Assembly: GCA_947494545.1 (NCBI GenBank) | Contig: CANLVH010000002.1 | Span: 1-64,000, forward strand | From: an uncultured Mesonia sp. | GTDB taxonomy: Bacteria; Bacteroidota; Bacteroidia; Flavobacteriales; Flavobacteriaceae | Length of the DNA stretch: 64,000 nucleotides | Reading direction: 5' to 3' | In this document: positions 1 through 7,748 of the stretch, piece by piece | Layout of the letters: every line of letters starts with the position of its first letter | Position numbering within the stretch: position 1 is the first letter of the stretch | Notes under the pieces: generated by a model | Told to the model about the DNA's origin: nothing | Seen by the model: the letters and a program-made list of their open reading frames with translations, nothing else | Database searches by the model: none | Position numbers and translations under genes: made by a program

Positions 1-17
1 ATATTGGAATAGTAAAG

Positions 18-68
18 GGGGACTTTCAGTCCCCAGTATTAATAAACCTCTGCACTTTCAGTGCAGAG
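18..68. repeat. Pair of perfect hairpins sharing one apical sequence
   Basis: Two stem-loops lie side by side. The first (18-34) has a 7-bp GC-rich stem and the second (48-68) a 9-bp stem. Both close on a TTC loop and share the apical sequence ACTTTCAGT, while their lower stems differ. They sit 3' of the minus-strand MscS gene and may end its transcript, but neither has a good U tract. The shared apex with diverged stems resembles REP-type palindromes. The left edge of the window hides any further copies. Confidence 0.5.
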
Positions 69-93
69 TTGTTTAGTTAAAGACTTCAGCTAA

Positions 94-1017
94 TTAACGT
101 ATTGAACCTTCGGGAAACTGTACTTTTTCCGGTGCTTTATTTAATAGTGGTAAAGCACGTTTTAATATACGGTTTCTTTTGCCAGTGGTGTCTGTTGGCT
201 CTACCGGATAAGAAATTACGGCTTCCATCCACGCGTATTTATTATTTCTAAAATAAACGGCCGGTTCCCATTGTTTACGATTTTGTGCGGCAAATTTGGG
301 ATATTGTTCTTCAAAATCTTCTTTTGCGGCGGTTAACAAGCATTTTTCCACAAAATCTAAGTTGCTGGTATAAGCTATTTGTAAAGCGGTTTCGTTCCAT
401 ATAAACGGAATTTGCGGACCTGAATAATTTGTAATTTGTTCTTTTAAGATTAAACTATTGGGAAATCTAATTATTCTGCCACTTCTTCTATCATTACCAA
501 GATAATCGCCGCTACACTCTAAAATTAAGGTGTCTAAATAACTTATTTCAATTACATCTCCTTTAAAATCTTTTATTTGAATACGATCTCCTACTAGATA
601 TAATCTTCGAAACACCAAGTAAATCCATGCAATAAAAGAAGCAATTGGCGCTTGCAATGCAAAACCCAAAACCAAAGATATTAATCCAAAACTTACGGCT
701 GCCGCGTACAAATTCTGAAATAAAAAAGAGGCAGCTACAATCAAACTAAAGGTAATTGTAAGAAAACGTATAATGCGCAACAGGTTATATTTATCGCCTT
801 CAGAATGGCTTTGGGTGCTTACAATTCTTCCAATAATTTTACCAACCAAAAAAATTATTATAATTATAAACAGACTTAAAGTTAATTTTTGCACAAACGG
901 AATGTATTCTCGCCAAGCATCAAAAAGCTCTAAATTTATTATGTAACGAAAAGCAATTAATACCACTGCGGCTATTGCATAAATAGTTATCCAGCGTTTA
1001 CTGTTTTGATTTTTCAT
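94..1017 (-). CDS. Small-conductance mechanosensitive channel (MscS family)
   Basis: This 307-aa inner-membrane protein should open under membrane tension to release solutes during osmotic downshock. Hydrophobic segments lie near residues 10-28, 44-66 and 82-100. A Gly/Ala-rich pore-lining helix follows at about 104-134. The beta domain begins at once with the family-typical stretch GDRIQIKDFKGDVIEI (143-158). The soluble C-terminal part is about as long as in E. coli MscS. The gene is monocistronic, with two hairpins downstream. A TATCTTCG box (one mismatch to TAnnTTTG) lies just upstream of the start. Family assignment is firm; ion preference cannot be read. A longer MscS relative lies at 27.6-28.9 kb. 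Confidence 0.9.
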   Translation of the reverse strand: MKNQNSKRWITIYAIAAVVLIAFRYIINLELFDAWREYIPFVQKLTLSLFIIIIIFLVGKIIGRIVSTQSHSEGDKYNLLRIIRFLTITFSLIVAASFLFQNLYAAAVSFGLISLVLGFALQAPIASFIAWIYLVFRRLYLVGDRIQIKDFKGDVIEISYLDTLILECSGDYLGNDRRSGRIIRFPNSLILKEQITNYSGPQIPFIWNETALQIAYTSNLDFVEKCLLTAAKEDFEEQYPKFAAQNRKQWEPAVYFRNNKYAWMEAVISYPVEPTDTTGKRNRILKRALPLLNKAPEKVQFPEGSIR

Positions 1018-1155
1018 AAATCTTGACTTTTATTTCAATAGCGAAGATAACGTAATATAAATATGTTTAAAACGAAAGAAAATTTAAGAATCTATAAATT
1101 GTAGATGTAAAATTTGCATTATTTTTTAGCAATACTTTTAAGAATAGTTAACTTA

Positions 1156-2643
1156 TTAATAGTTGAAAAAAAGTTCTACTTCTGTGCCGGCGGCTTCTCC
1201 GTTTTTATTTTGTAAATCACGAAGTTGAAAGGAATAATTTACGCCATATTTACGGTTAAAATATGCCAAGCGTTTCATATTTATTTTTAAACCCATAGAT
1301 TCATTTTGATAGGTTTTTTCTGCACGACGTTTTCGAGATTTTTCGCGACCCACCCCGTTATCCCTAATTTTTAAACTAATGGTATTTTCTCTTGCCAAAA
1401 ATAAGAGTTCTATTCTTTTCTTTTGATCTTTAAGAATAAGCCCGTGTAAAATAGCATTTTCTATAAAAGGCTGTAAAAGCATAGCGGGCAGCATAATGGT
1501 AGTAAGGTTTATTTTTTGCGGGTTGCTAATTACAAGCTCTATTTTATCTTCTAAACGTATATTTTCTATAGAAACATAGAGTTCTAAAATATTTATTTCT
1601 TCGGCTAAAGAAATGCTTTCTATTTGTGTACTGCCTAAAATATGCCGAATTAATTTAGAAAATTTATTAAGGTAATAAATCGCTTCTTGTTTTTTATTTT
1701 CTATTAGAAATACTTTGATAGAATTGATAGCATTAAAGATAAAATGCGGATTCATTTGGTTTTGTAAAGAAACTAATTGCAGATGGTAAATGGGGTCGCT
1801 AAAATTAACTTCGTTTCTTAAATTAGAATGTATTGATAATTTTGATTTTTTTTGCCCCATGACATTATCAAGATTATCTGTTGCAGTAGGAAAAATGTTT
1901 GGAGAAGTTGTTGTAAAATCTGTTAATCCAATGTTGCTTAAAAACTTTTTGTTTAACCAATCATTTCCGTAAAGTAAAGCAAGGCTCAAAAAAAATTGCT
2001 GTAAAAAAATAGTTAGGTAAAAAAGCAGTAATATATTTTCCGTAAAGAGTTTTTTATCTAAAATGCCAAGAAAACCAAGCGGTAAAATAAGTCCGATAAA
2101 TACACTGCTTGCGGTTAAAAAAAAGAGATTACAATTTTTTTCTAAATGAGAAAATGTTTTACTGAATGTAAAGCTGAGAAGACAAAACACAAGTAACATA
2201 ACAACAAGCGGAAACCATTGTAACAACAAATTATTATTGCTAAAAATTAGTAATATAAATCCTAAAACAGTGGTTAAAAAAAGAAAACCTATTGTGGTAA
2301 TTATAAATTTGTAAAAGCTTGTAAGGTGTTTTTTAAAGTCTAGGAACTGCAGAAAAAATAAGAAAAAAATGACACTATAAATTATTTGAAAAAAATCTGC
2401 TAAGAGGTCTAAAACTTTAGGGGCAAAAAACTGTTTCCAAGTAAAATCATACGGACTAACCAAAAGAAAATAAACCAATAGTGCAGTTGTGTAAAGTGTA
2501 TATAACCACAAGCTTTTCTGTCTCTTTTTCCGGTTTAGCATTGCGCTGCCAATACAAAGAAAAGCTAAAACAGTTACTATAAACTGCCATAAAAAAAGCA
2601 TTGGTTCAAACTTCATTCCGATTAATTTTTGGTCTAAATACAA
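1156..2643 (-). CDS. LytS/YehU-type sensor histidine kinase
   Basis: This 495-aa membrane histidine kinase has about seven hydrophobic segments in residues 15-230, then a cytoplasmic kinase of the His_kinase (PF06580) type. The H box is QMNPHFIFN with predicted phospho-acceptor His300. The N box is QPFIENAILH (391-400) and the G box is DNGVGR (428-433). In Bacteroidota such kinases normally sit next to a LytTR response regulator, but none adjoins this gene, so it is an orphan within view. The input signal is unknown. The coding strand carries two CTTTACGGAA motif copies (1965-1974 and 2038-2047), read in different frames (Leu-Tyr-Gly and Phe-Thr-Glu). Confidence 0.9.
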   Translation of the reverse strand: MYLDQKLIGMKFEPMLFLWQFIVTVLAFLCIGSAMLNRKKRQKSLWLYTLYTTALLVYFLLVSPYDFTWKQFFAPKVLDLLADFFQIIYSVIFFLFFLQFLDFKKHLTSFYKFIITTIGFLFLTTVLGFILLIFSNNNLLLQWFPLVVMLLVFCLLSFTFSKTFSHLEKNCNLFFLTASSVFIGLILPLGFLGILDKKLFTENILLLFYLTIFLQQFFLSLALLYGNDWLNKKFLSNIGLTDFTTTSPNIFPTATDNLDNVMGQKKSKLSIHSNLRNEVNFSDPIYHLQLVSLQNQMNPHFIFNAINSIKVFLIENKKQEAIYYLNKFSKLIRHILGSTQIESISLAEEINILELYVSIENIRLEDKIELVISNPQKINLTTIMLPAMLLQPFIENAILHGLILKDQKKRIELLFLARENTISLKIRDNGVGREKSRKRRAEKTYQNESMGLKINMKRLAYFNRKYGVNYSFQLRDLQNKNGEAAGTEVELFFNY

Positions 2644-3239
2644 CTTTTGGTTTTAAAGCGGGGTGGTTTAAAAGCCAATACTATTTAAGTAGTAAAATAG
2701 TAGATTTTTAGCTATACGTTATTTTCGGTGTCAGCGTTTATTTTTTCCTTTTCAGGGAATTTTACAATGCTCTTCTACCTATAACTTTTACGGGCAAGAC
2801 GCAAATTTACTTTCAAGTAAAAAATAAGTAATAACGTATATGTGCAATAAAACTAACAAAATTTTAAGCGTATAGAATTTGAAATGTATGTGCGGTTAAA
2901 AAAACTTTGTAATTGGTAATTATTTATACAAAAACGGTATAAAACCAAAAAGTGAATGCATTTAACCAATTATAACAAAAGACTAACCGGTTATAAGGTA
3001 TTTTCTACCAACTATATAATTTATATAGGAATACAAGATTTTTAAGCTAATATTTGGTGGTCTAAGAGATGCGAAACTAGCTCCAAAAAGCTATCCAATT
3101 CTTGTGCGTTAAATAACTATCAATTTCTAAGATTGCACGCAGTTTATATTTAAGATACTTATTTACGGGTAAGTATAAGTTTAATTAAACAGCTACTTGT
3201 AGTTTCTAAAACCGCTTCATTTTCTTTAAAACAAAATAT
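2644..3239. other. 596-bp gene-poor interval
   Basis: This very AT-rich gap separates the divergent kinase and beta-helix genes and must hold both promoters. I find no intact gene. On the minus strand at about 3040-3165, two short overlapping frames read like weak protein (for example LRAILEIDSYL, then AQELDSFLELVSHLLD). They could be the end of a decayed regulator, but the evidence is too thin to call one. Confidence 0.4.
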
Positions 3240-4574
3240 ATGAAAACACTTTTTCCAAAATTAAAATTCTTGTTGTTTTTACTTTTTCTCAGTTTTGCGC
3301 TGGTAAGTTGTAAAGAGAAAACAACCACGACTGAGCCTAATTTAGAAAAGAATTCTTCTGGGGTCGAAAAAGAGAATACTTCAAAAAAAGATGCAGACAC
3401 AGAGAAGCAAGAAAACTTTAAAGTTCGCTTTGCGGAAGAAAACAAAGCAACAAGTCCAAATTCCCCGGAAGGGAACACGGCGCCAATTGCATTAGATTGT
3501 AATTATTTTGTAAAAAACCCAAATACAATTCTTAAAGACAATCCCGAAGCTCCGGTAGATTATACCATAGATTGTTTTATAAGAGTTGACGATAAGTTGC
3601 GTATTGAACCCGGCGTGGTAATAGCTTTTGACCAAGGAGCGGGAATTTATTTTAAAGAAAAATCTTCTTTCAATTTAGAAGGCACGGCAGAAAAACCAAT
3701 AATTCTAACCGGAAAAGAAGATACAAAAGGTTATTGGCGCGGTATACACACCAAAAGTTCTAATCTTAATAACGCTATGCGTTATGTAACAATACAATAT
3801 GCCGGAAACGGCGCAAAAGCAGGTTTGGAAGTTGATCGCGAGAATAGCAACCTAGTTTTAGAGAATTGTACTTTTTCTGAAAATAAAAATTATGGCATGT
3901 TGGTTAACGATGATGTGGGGAAAGATGTAAATAATATAACTATAAAGAATTGCACATTTACCAAGAACGATATTCCGTTTAAAACACATGTGAGTCGCTT
4001 GAGAATGTTTGATAGCAGTAATAATTTTTCCGGAAACAAAAAAGATTATATCTATTTAGACGGCGGTATTTTGCGTGGAGATGCAACTTGGGTAAAACTA
4101 GATGTTCCTTACTTTTTGCAAGACAACTTTAAAAATAACGAAGGGGTTTTAACGGTGGAACCCGGTACAGAAATTATAATGCCGGCGCAAAGTTGGATGC
4201 ATCTTTCTAATAAGGCCTCTCTGGTTATGGTGGGCACCCAAGAAAATCCTATTGTTATTCGCGGAGAACACGACGTAGCAGGATTTTGGAAAGGACTAAC
4301 CATAGACTCCGGCAGCCCGCTAAACAAGATTGCACACGTAAACTTTAAAAATGCCGGTTCTACTACCGGTAATCCAAATGGCGTGGTAAGACTTGAACGC
4401 TCAAAATTTTTAAAAATTCATGATGTGGTTTTTACTAATTGTTTTGAGTATGGCGTAAGCCTTCAGTCACCGGCAAGTTCGCATTTAGAATATGCTAATT
4501 TAGAATTAGAAAATACACCAAAACTCTTTTCTGATTGGAAAGGAGAGGAAATTAAAAATCCAGAAAATTTATAG
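3240..4574 (+). CDS. Lipoprotein with predicted right-handed beta-helix
   Basis: The 444-aa product starts with a lipoprotein signal peptide ending in LVSC (lipid-carrying Cys24). A Lys/Glu/Thr-rich linker runs to about residue 75, which would hold the domain away from the membrane. The rest has repeated short hydrophobic strands and Asn ladders such as LENCTF and IKNCTF, typical of pectate-lyase-like parallel beta-helices. Two similar halves begin with TILKDNPEAPVDY-like and ATWVKLDVPYFLQD-like stretches followed by LRIEPG or LTVEPGT. No catalytic residues could be identified, so carbohydrate or surface binding is only a guess. It opens a run of plus-strand secreted-protein genes. Confidence 0.7.
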   Translation: MKTLFPKLKFLLFLLFLSFALVSCKEKTTTTEPNLEKNSSGVEKENTSKKDADTEKQENFKVRFAEENKATSPNSPEGNTAPIALDCNYFVKNPNTILKDNPEAPVDYTIDCFIRVDDKLRIEPGVVIAFDQGAGIYFKEKSSFNLEGTAEKPIILTGKEDTKGYWRGIHTKSSNLNNAMRYVTIQYAGNGAKAGLEVDRENSNLVLENCTFSENKNYGMLVNDDVGKDVNNITIKNCTFTKNDIPFKTHVSRLRMFDSSNNFSGNKKDYIYLDGGILRGDATWVKLDVPYFLQDNFKNNEGVLTVEPGTEIIMPAQSWMHLSNKASLVMVGTQENPIVIRGEHDVAGFWKGLTIDSGSPLNKIAHVNFKNAGSTTGNPNGVVRLERSKFLKIHDVVFTNCFEYGVSLQSPASSHLEYANLELENTPKLFSDWKGEEIKNPENL

Positions 4575-4653
4575 ATAATTCTTGGTTTATTATAAAAGAA
4601 TAAATGTCAAAATTCAGTAAAAGATTTGAAGAAACAGCTATAAAAATTTAAAA

Positions 4654-5637
4654 ATGAAAATAATTAACCATAAAATAGTACAGATTTTACTCTGCTTTGG
4701 GTTATTTTTTATGAGTAGCAAATTATCTTTTGCACAAAGCCTAGAAGGAAAATGGAACATTGCTAAAATAGATACCCGGCATTCTACATTAATAGAGTTT
4801 ACCAAAGACAGCGTCTTTTTTTATGAATTTGATAAACGCCGTTCTGCAACAGCTTACCAAGTTAACGATAATTGTTTAATAGTAGCTAAAGGTTCTGTGC
4901 CAATAGGAGGGGAGTTTGCGTTTATAAATTCTCAGCGTTTGCGGTTAAAACCGGATAAGGCAAAAAAGGCTATTGATTTTGTGCGCTTAAAGCCTACAAA
5001 AACAAGCTTAACAAAAGACGAAATAACGCAAATGAAATTTGAGATAGATTATCGCGAACGCGCAATTCCCATATTTTTTGACGAAGCAGAAGATGAAATC
5101 GGAAAAGCAATTCGATTAGAGAAGTTAGACGACACCTACTTTATATCTTTTTACCGAAATGCTAAAAGAAAAGGAGCGCTTCCTATAGAAAGCATAAGTT
5201 CTAAAAAGATTATGATTTATGGCTTTCCCGAAGAACCTTTTGTGGTTTCCGGAGAGCGACTAAACTCTGATGGTAATATGATGCAAGTGAATACTGTTTC
5301 CGCTTTAAGCGAAAATTTACCTATTACAAAAGCAATTATAGGGAAGTGGTTTTATGCGCATATAGAAGGACGTCCACCTTTATCTAAGTGTACTAAAAAA
5401 ACTTTTTTTCGGTTTACGGAAGACTTAACGATACAAACAAAACCTTATGCTAAAAATTATAGTAATGGCAATTGTGTAGCCGGTGATCCAATAGAAGGGA
5501 AGTATAAAATTAATGACGATAAAGAAATTGAAGTAACCCAAAATGGTAAAACCGAAATTTGGAAAGTTCTTTCATTTTCTAATAAAATACTCAAAGTAGA
5601 AAAAGATGGTAGAGCGCTTACGCTTACAAAGCAATAA
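4654..5637 (+). CDS. Secreted protein with two lipocalin-like modules
   Basis: The 327-aa protein has a Sec signal peptide (hydrophobic 10-25, predicted cleavage at SFAQ-S, about residue 28). Right after it comes LEGKWNIAKI, and a second similar stretch, IIGKWFYAHIEG, occurs near residue 230. A Gly-Lys-Trp at the start of a strand-rich domain is typical of the lipocalin-like domains common in Bacteroidota, so two such modules are likely. A Gly-Arg or Cys pair near the second module is the only other notable feature. The substrate is unknown. It lies 79 bp after the beta-helix lipoprotein and 63 bp before the next lipoprotein, possibly in one transcript. Confidence 0.65.
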   Translation: MKIINHKIVQILLCFGLFFMSSKLSFAQSLEGKWNIAKIDTRHSTLIEFTKDSVFFYEFDKRRSATAYQVNDNCLIVAKGSVPIGGEFAFINSQRLRLKPDKAKKAIDFVRLKPTKTSLTKDEITQMKFEIDYRERAIPIFFDEAEDEIGKAIRLEKLDDTYFISFYRNAKRKGALPIESISSKKIMIYGFPEEPFVVSGERLNSDGNMMQVNTVSALSENLPITKAIIGKWFYAHIEGRPPLSKCTKKTFFRFTEDLTIQTKPYAKNYSNGNCVAGDPIEGKYKINDDKEIEVTQNGKTEIWKVLSFSNKILKVEKDGRALTLTKQ

Positions 5638-5700
5638 ATAAAACCGATTAACTAGATGACAAAATTACCTTAGCACAATTACTAATAAAAAATTTAAGAT

Positions 5701-6259
5701 GTGAAAACAGTTTTCAAAACACCCAAGCTAATAAGCTTTTCTATGTTTGTTTTATTCCTAAGCATAACAATTATTTCATGTAAAGATAATAACGAAACTA
5801 CGAAGAGCGAAAGTGACAAACATACAAGCGTAGATAAATCACCATGTGAGTTGTTGACAAATGCCGAAATAAAAAATGCTTTAGATATTCCTGCAGATGC
5901 TGTAACAAGCAAGGTTAAAAAAAATACTACCTATCCAAGTTACTTTTATAAATGGGAAACTATTACGTTTCCTTATGAAGTTTACAATGGCAGAATGGCA
6001 GATTATCCGGCAGAATTAAGTATTGTTATAGCTGCAAACACCAATAAAAAATTATACGAACGCTCTATCGCTGTTTATAAGGATGGCGAAGCTGTAAATG
6101 ACGTAGGTGAAATGGCAACTTGGAGTAAAAAAAATGAGTCAGATTACCTTTTTGTATAAAACTAATTTAATTCACGTACACGCAAAAACTTCTGCAGATG
6201 CGGCCGCAAACAAAAGCAAATCTATAAAAATTGCTAGGTTAGTAATTGACGAGTTATAA
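5701..6259 (+). pseudogene. Lipoprotein gene with frameshift in an A8 run
   Basis: The reading frame starts at a GTG (5701) and encodes a lipoprotein signal peptide ending in IISCKD, followed by a domain with PCELLTNAEIKNALDIP. It stops at 6159, giving 152 aa. Deleting one A from the eight-A run at 6127-6134 keeps the frame open to 6259. The restored tail reads SKKMSQITFLYKTNLIHVH and ends IARLVIDEL, giving about 185 aa. The open second frame looks like real protein. The gene is therefore frameshifted, phase-variable at the A run, or carries a sequencing error. Function is unknown; the segment after the signal peptide resembles small DUF3558-like lipoproteins, but I would not name it so. Confidence 0.65.
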
Positions 6260-6321
6260 TTAAAAACACAATGCATCTTGTCTAAAAAAACGAGATTATT
6301 AGTGTTTTAATAATTTTTGTA

Positions 6322-6813
6322 ATGAATAATCCAACTATAAAAAATGTATTATTACTATCTGCGGTTTGCATAATGCTCTCCAGTTGTGTTGCGCTGCAAC
6401 AACCGCTACCGGGTAGTCTCTGGGGTAGTTGGACTTTTGAAAAAACGGGATTTTTAAATAAGCAATCAAACAGTCAGTTGGTAGATTACCAAAATAGATG
6501 TCAAGGAAAAGGAGACCGTTTGCACTTTTCTTCAGATAATAAATTAAAACTGCGTTGGTACGATGAAAGCTGTATGACTCATGAATATTTTATTGGGTAT
6601 TATGAGGTAGAAGCTAAAATTCTAACTATCAATTTGACCCAAAGCAGCTCTTTAAGAGATCGTCCTTTTCCGCCCATCACAAAATTTAGGATTATGCAAA
6701 TTAATGAAACTACCTTAAAGTTAGAAGAAATCCCTCACGGTAATAGAAGTAGGCGGGATAGAAGAGTAGCTGGTCTTGAACCCTTGATTTTTGTTTTTAT
6801 GAAATTAGATTGA
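6322..6813 (+). CDS. Small lipoprotein, lipocalin-like
   Basis: The 163-aa product has a lipoprotein signal peptide with lipobox LSSC (Cys22). It then has LWGSWTFEKTGF, the Trp-containing first strand typical of lipocalin-like domains, followed by alternating strands. Two cysteines (in NRCQGKG and ESCMTHE) may form a disulfide. It is the fourth secreted or lipid-anchored protein in a row on this strand. No function can be assigned beyond envelope location. Confidence 0.65.
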   Translation: MNNPTIKNVLLLSAVCIMLSSCVALQQPLPGSLWGSWTFEKTGFLNKQSNSQLVDYQNRCQGKGDRLHFSSDNKLKLRWYDESCMTHEYFIGYYEVEAKILTINLTQSSSLRDRPFPPITKFRIMQINETTLKLEEIPHGNRSRRDRRVAGLEPLIFVFMKLD

Positions 6814-7175
6814 TTTTAAAGCAAAAAAATAGGTCAATAGCAGAAAAAATACCTGAGTTTAAAGCTCTATAAACCTTCCTTCTGAAAATGAAATTTATTT
6901 TAATCCCTTAAACAGTACTAATAATCCTATTCTTTATAAGCTATTATTTTTTAAGTTTTTTAAAAAGAGCAAATTACTAACTATACACAATAACAAACCA
7001 AATATAAATTATATACTAGCACCCGTATAATCTAACGATAGTTTATATGAAATATGGCTTAAATTCACATCAAATATGCCAAAACGGTTTCAAACAAACT
7101 CTTTAATTGCGCTACAATCCTTAGGAAGTTTCCGGTTTATTTAATAAGAATAATTTGCATTTAATCAAAAAACTT
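6814..7175. other. 362-bp gene-free interval
   Basis: AT-rich spacer between the lipoprotein and the decayed T9SS gene. I see no gene, hairpin with a U tract, or repeat in it. Confidence 0.4.
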
Positions 7176-7710
7176 ATGAAAAGCTATAAAACTAAAACTA
7201 CCAAAAACACCATCTTATTTTTTATGTATTCTAGCAGGTTTTTTCTCTAGCAATATAAGCGCACAAACTACAATAAACGCTTCCGGCGGAAGTGAAAGCC
7301 TTGCGGGAGTAATCCACCAATATTCTATTGGTGAAATGATGGTAGTTGACACTCATAGTAATGGAAACATCACTGTAACACAAGGCTTACTTCAAATAGA
7401 AAGCGATTATTTAGATGCTTCTGAAGAAATCTTCTCTAGCTAAAATCTTACAATTTACCCCAATCCTGTTAAAAACATACTGCATTTAGAACCTGTTTTA
7501 CAAGGGTCTGGCGAACTTTCTATCCAACTTTTCGATTTGCAAGGAAGACGCATTATGCAACAAAAATTCTTTTTACAAACAGGTTTAGAAAAACAACAAC
7601 TAGATCTTTCCACCTTGGCAGAAGCCACTTATATGCTAAACGTAACCTTTAACCGCGGCGAAAAAAATTACAGACAAACCTATAAAGTCGTAAAAACCAG
7701 CGGCAGATAA
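7176..7710 (+). pseudogene. Decayed T9SS type A sorting-domain protein
   Basis: No single frame spans this locus. Starting at ATG 7176, the frame hits a stop within the signal peptide. Removing one T from the T6 run at 7218-7223 restores a good signal peptide (FLCILAGFFSSNISAQ). The restored frame continues as INASGGSESLAGVIHQYSIG and reaches an in-frame TAA at 7441. After that stop the same frame stays open to 7710 and reads NLTIYPNPVKNILHLE, with YMLNVTF and a short basic tail. That is the C-terminal sorting domain recognised by the type IX secretion system. Two independent lesions make this a pseudogene of about 178 codons. It lies 38 bp upstream of the fibre gene. Confidence 0.8.
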
Positions 7711-7748
7711 ATCTTTTTTAACATAAAACCTACCAAAAACACACCACC

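Noticed and set aside
3040..3165. Remnant of a LytTR response regulator
   Set aside because: Short overlapping frames without any LytTR motif. Too weak to call a pseudogene.
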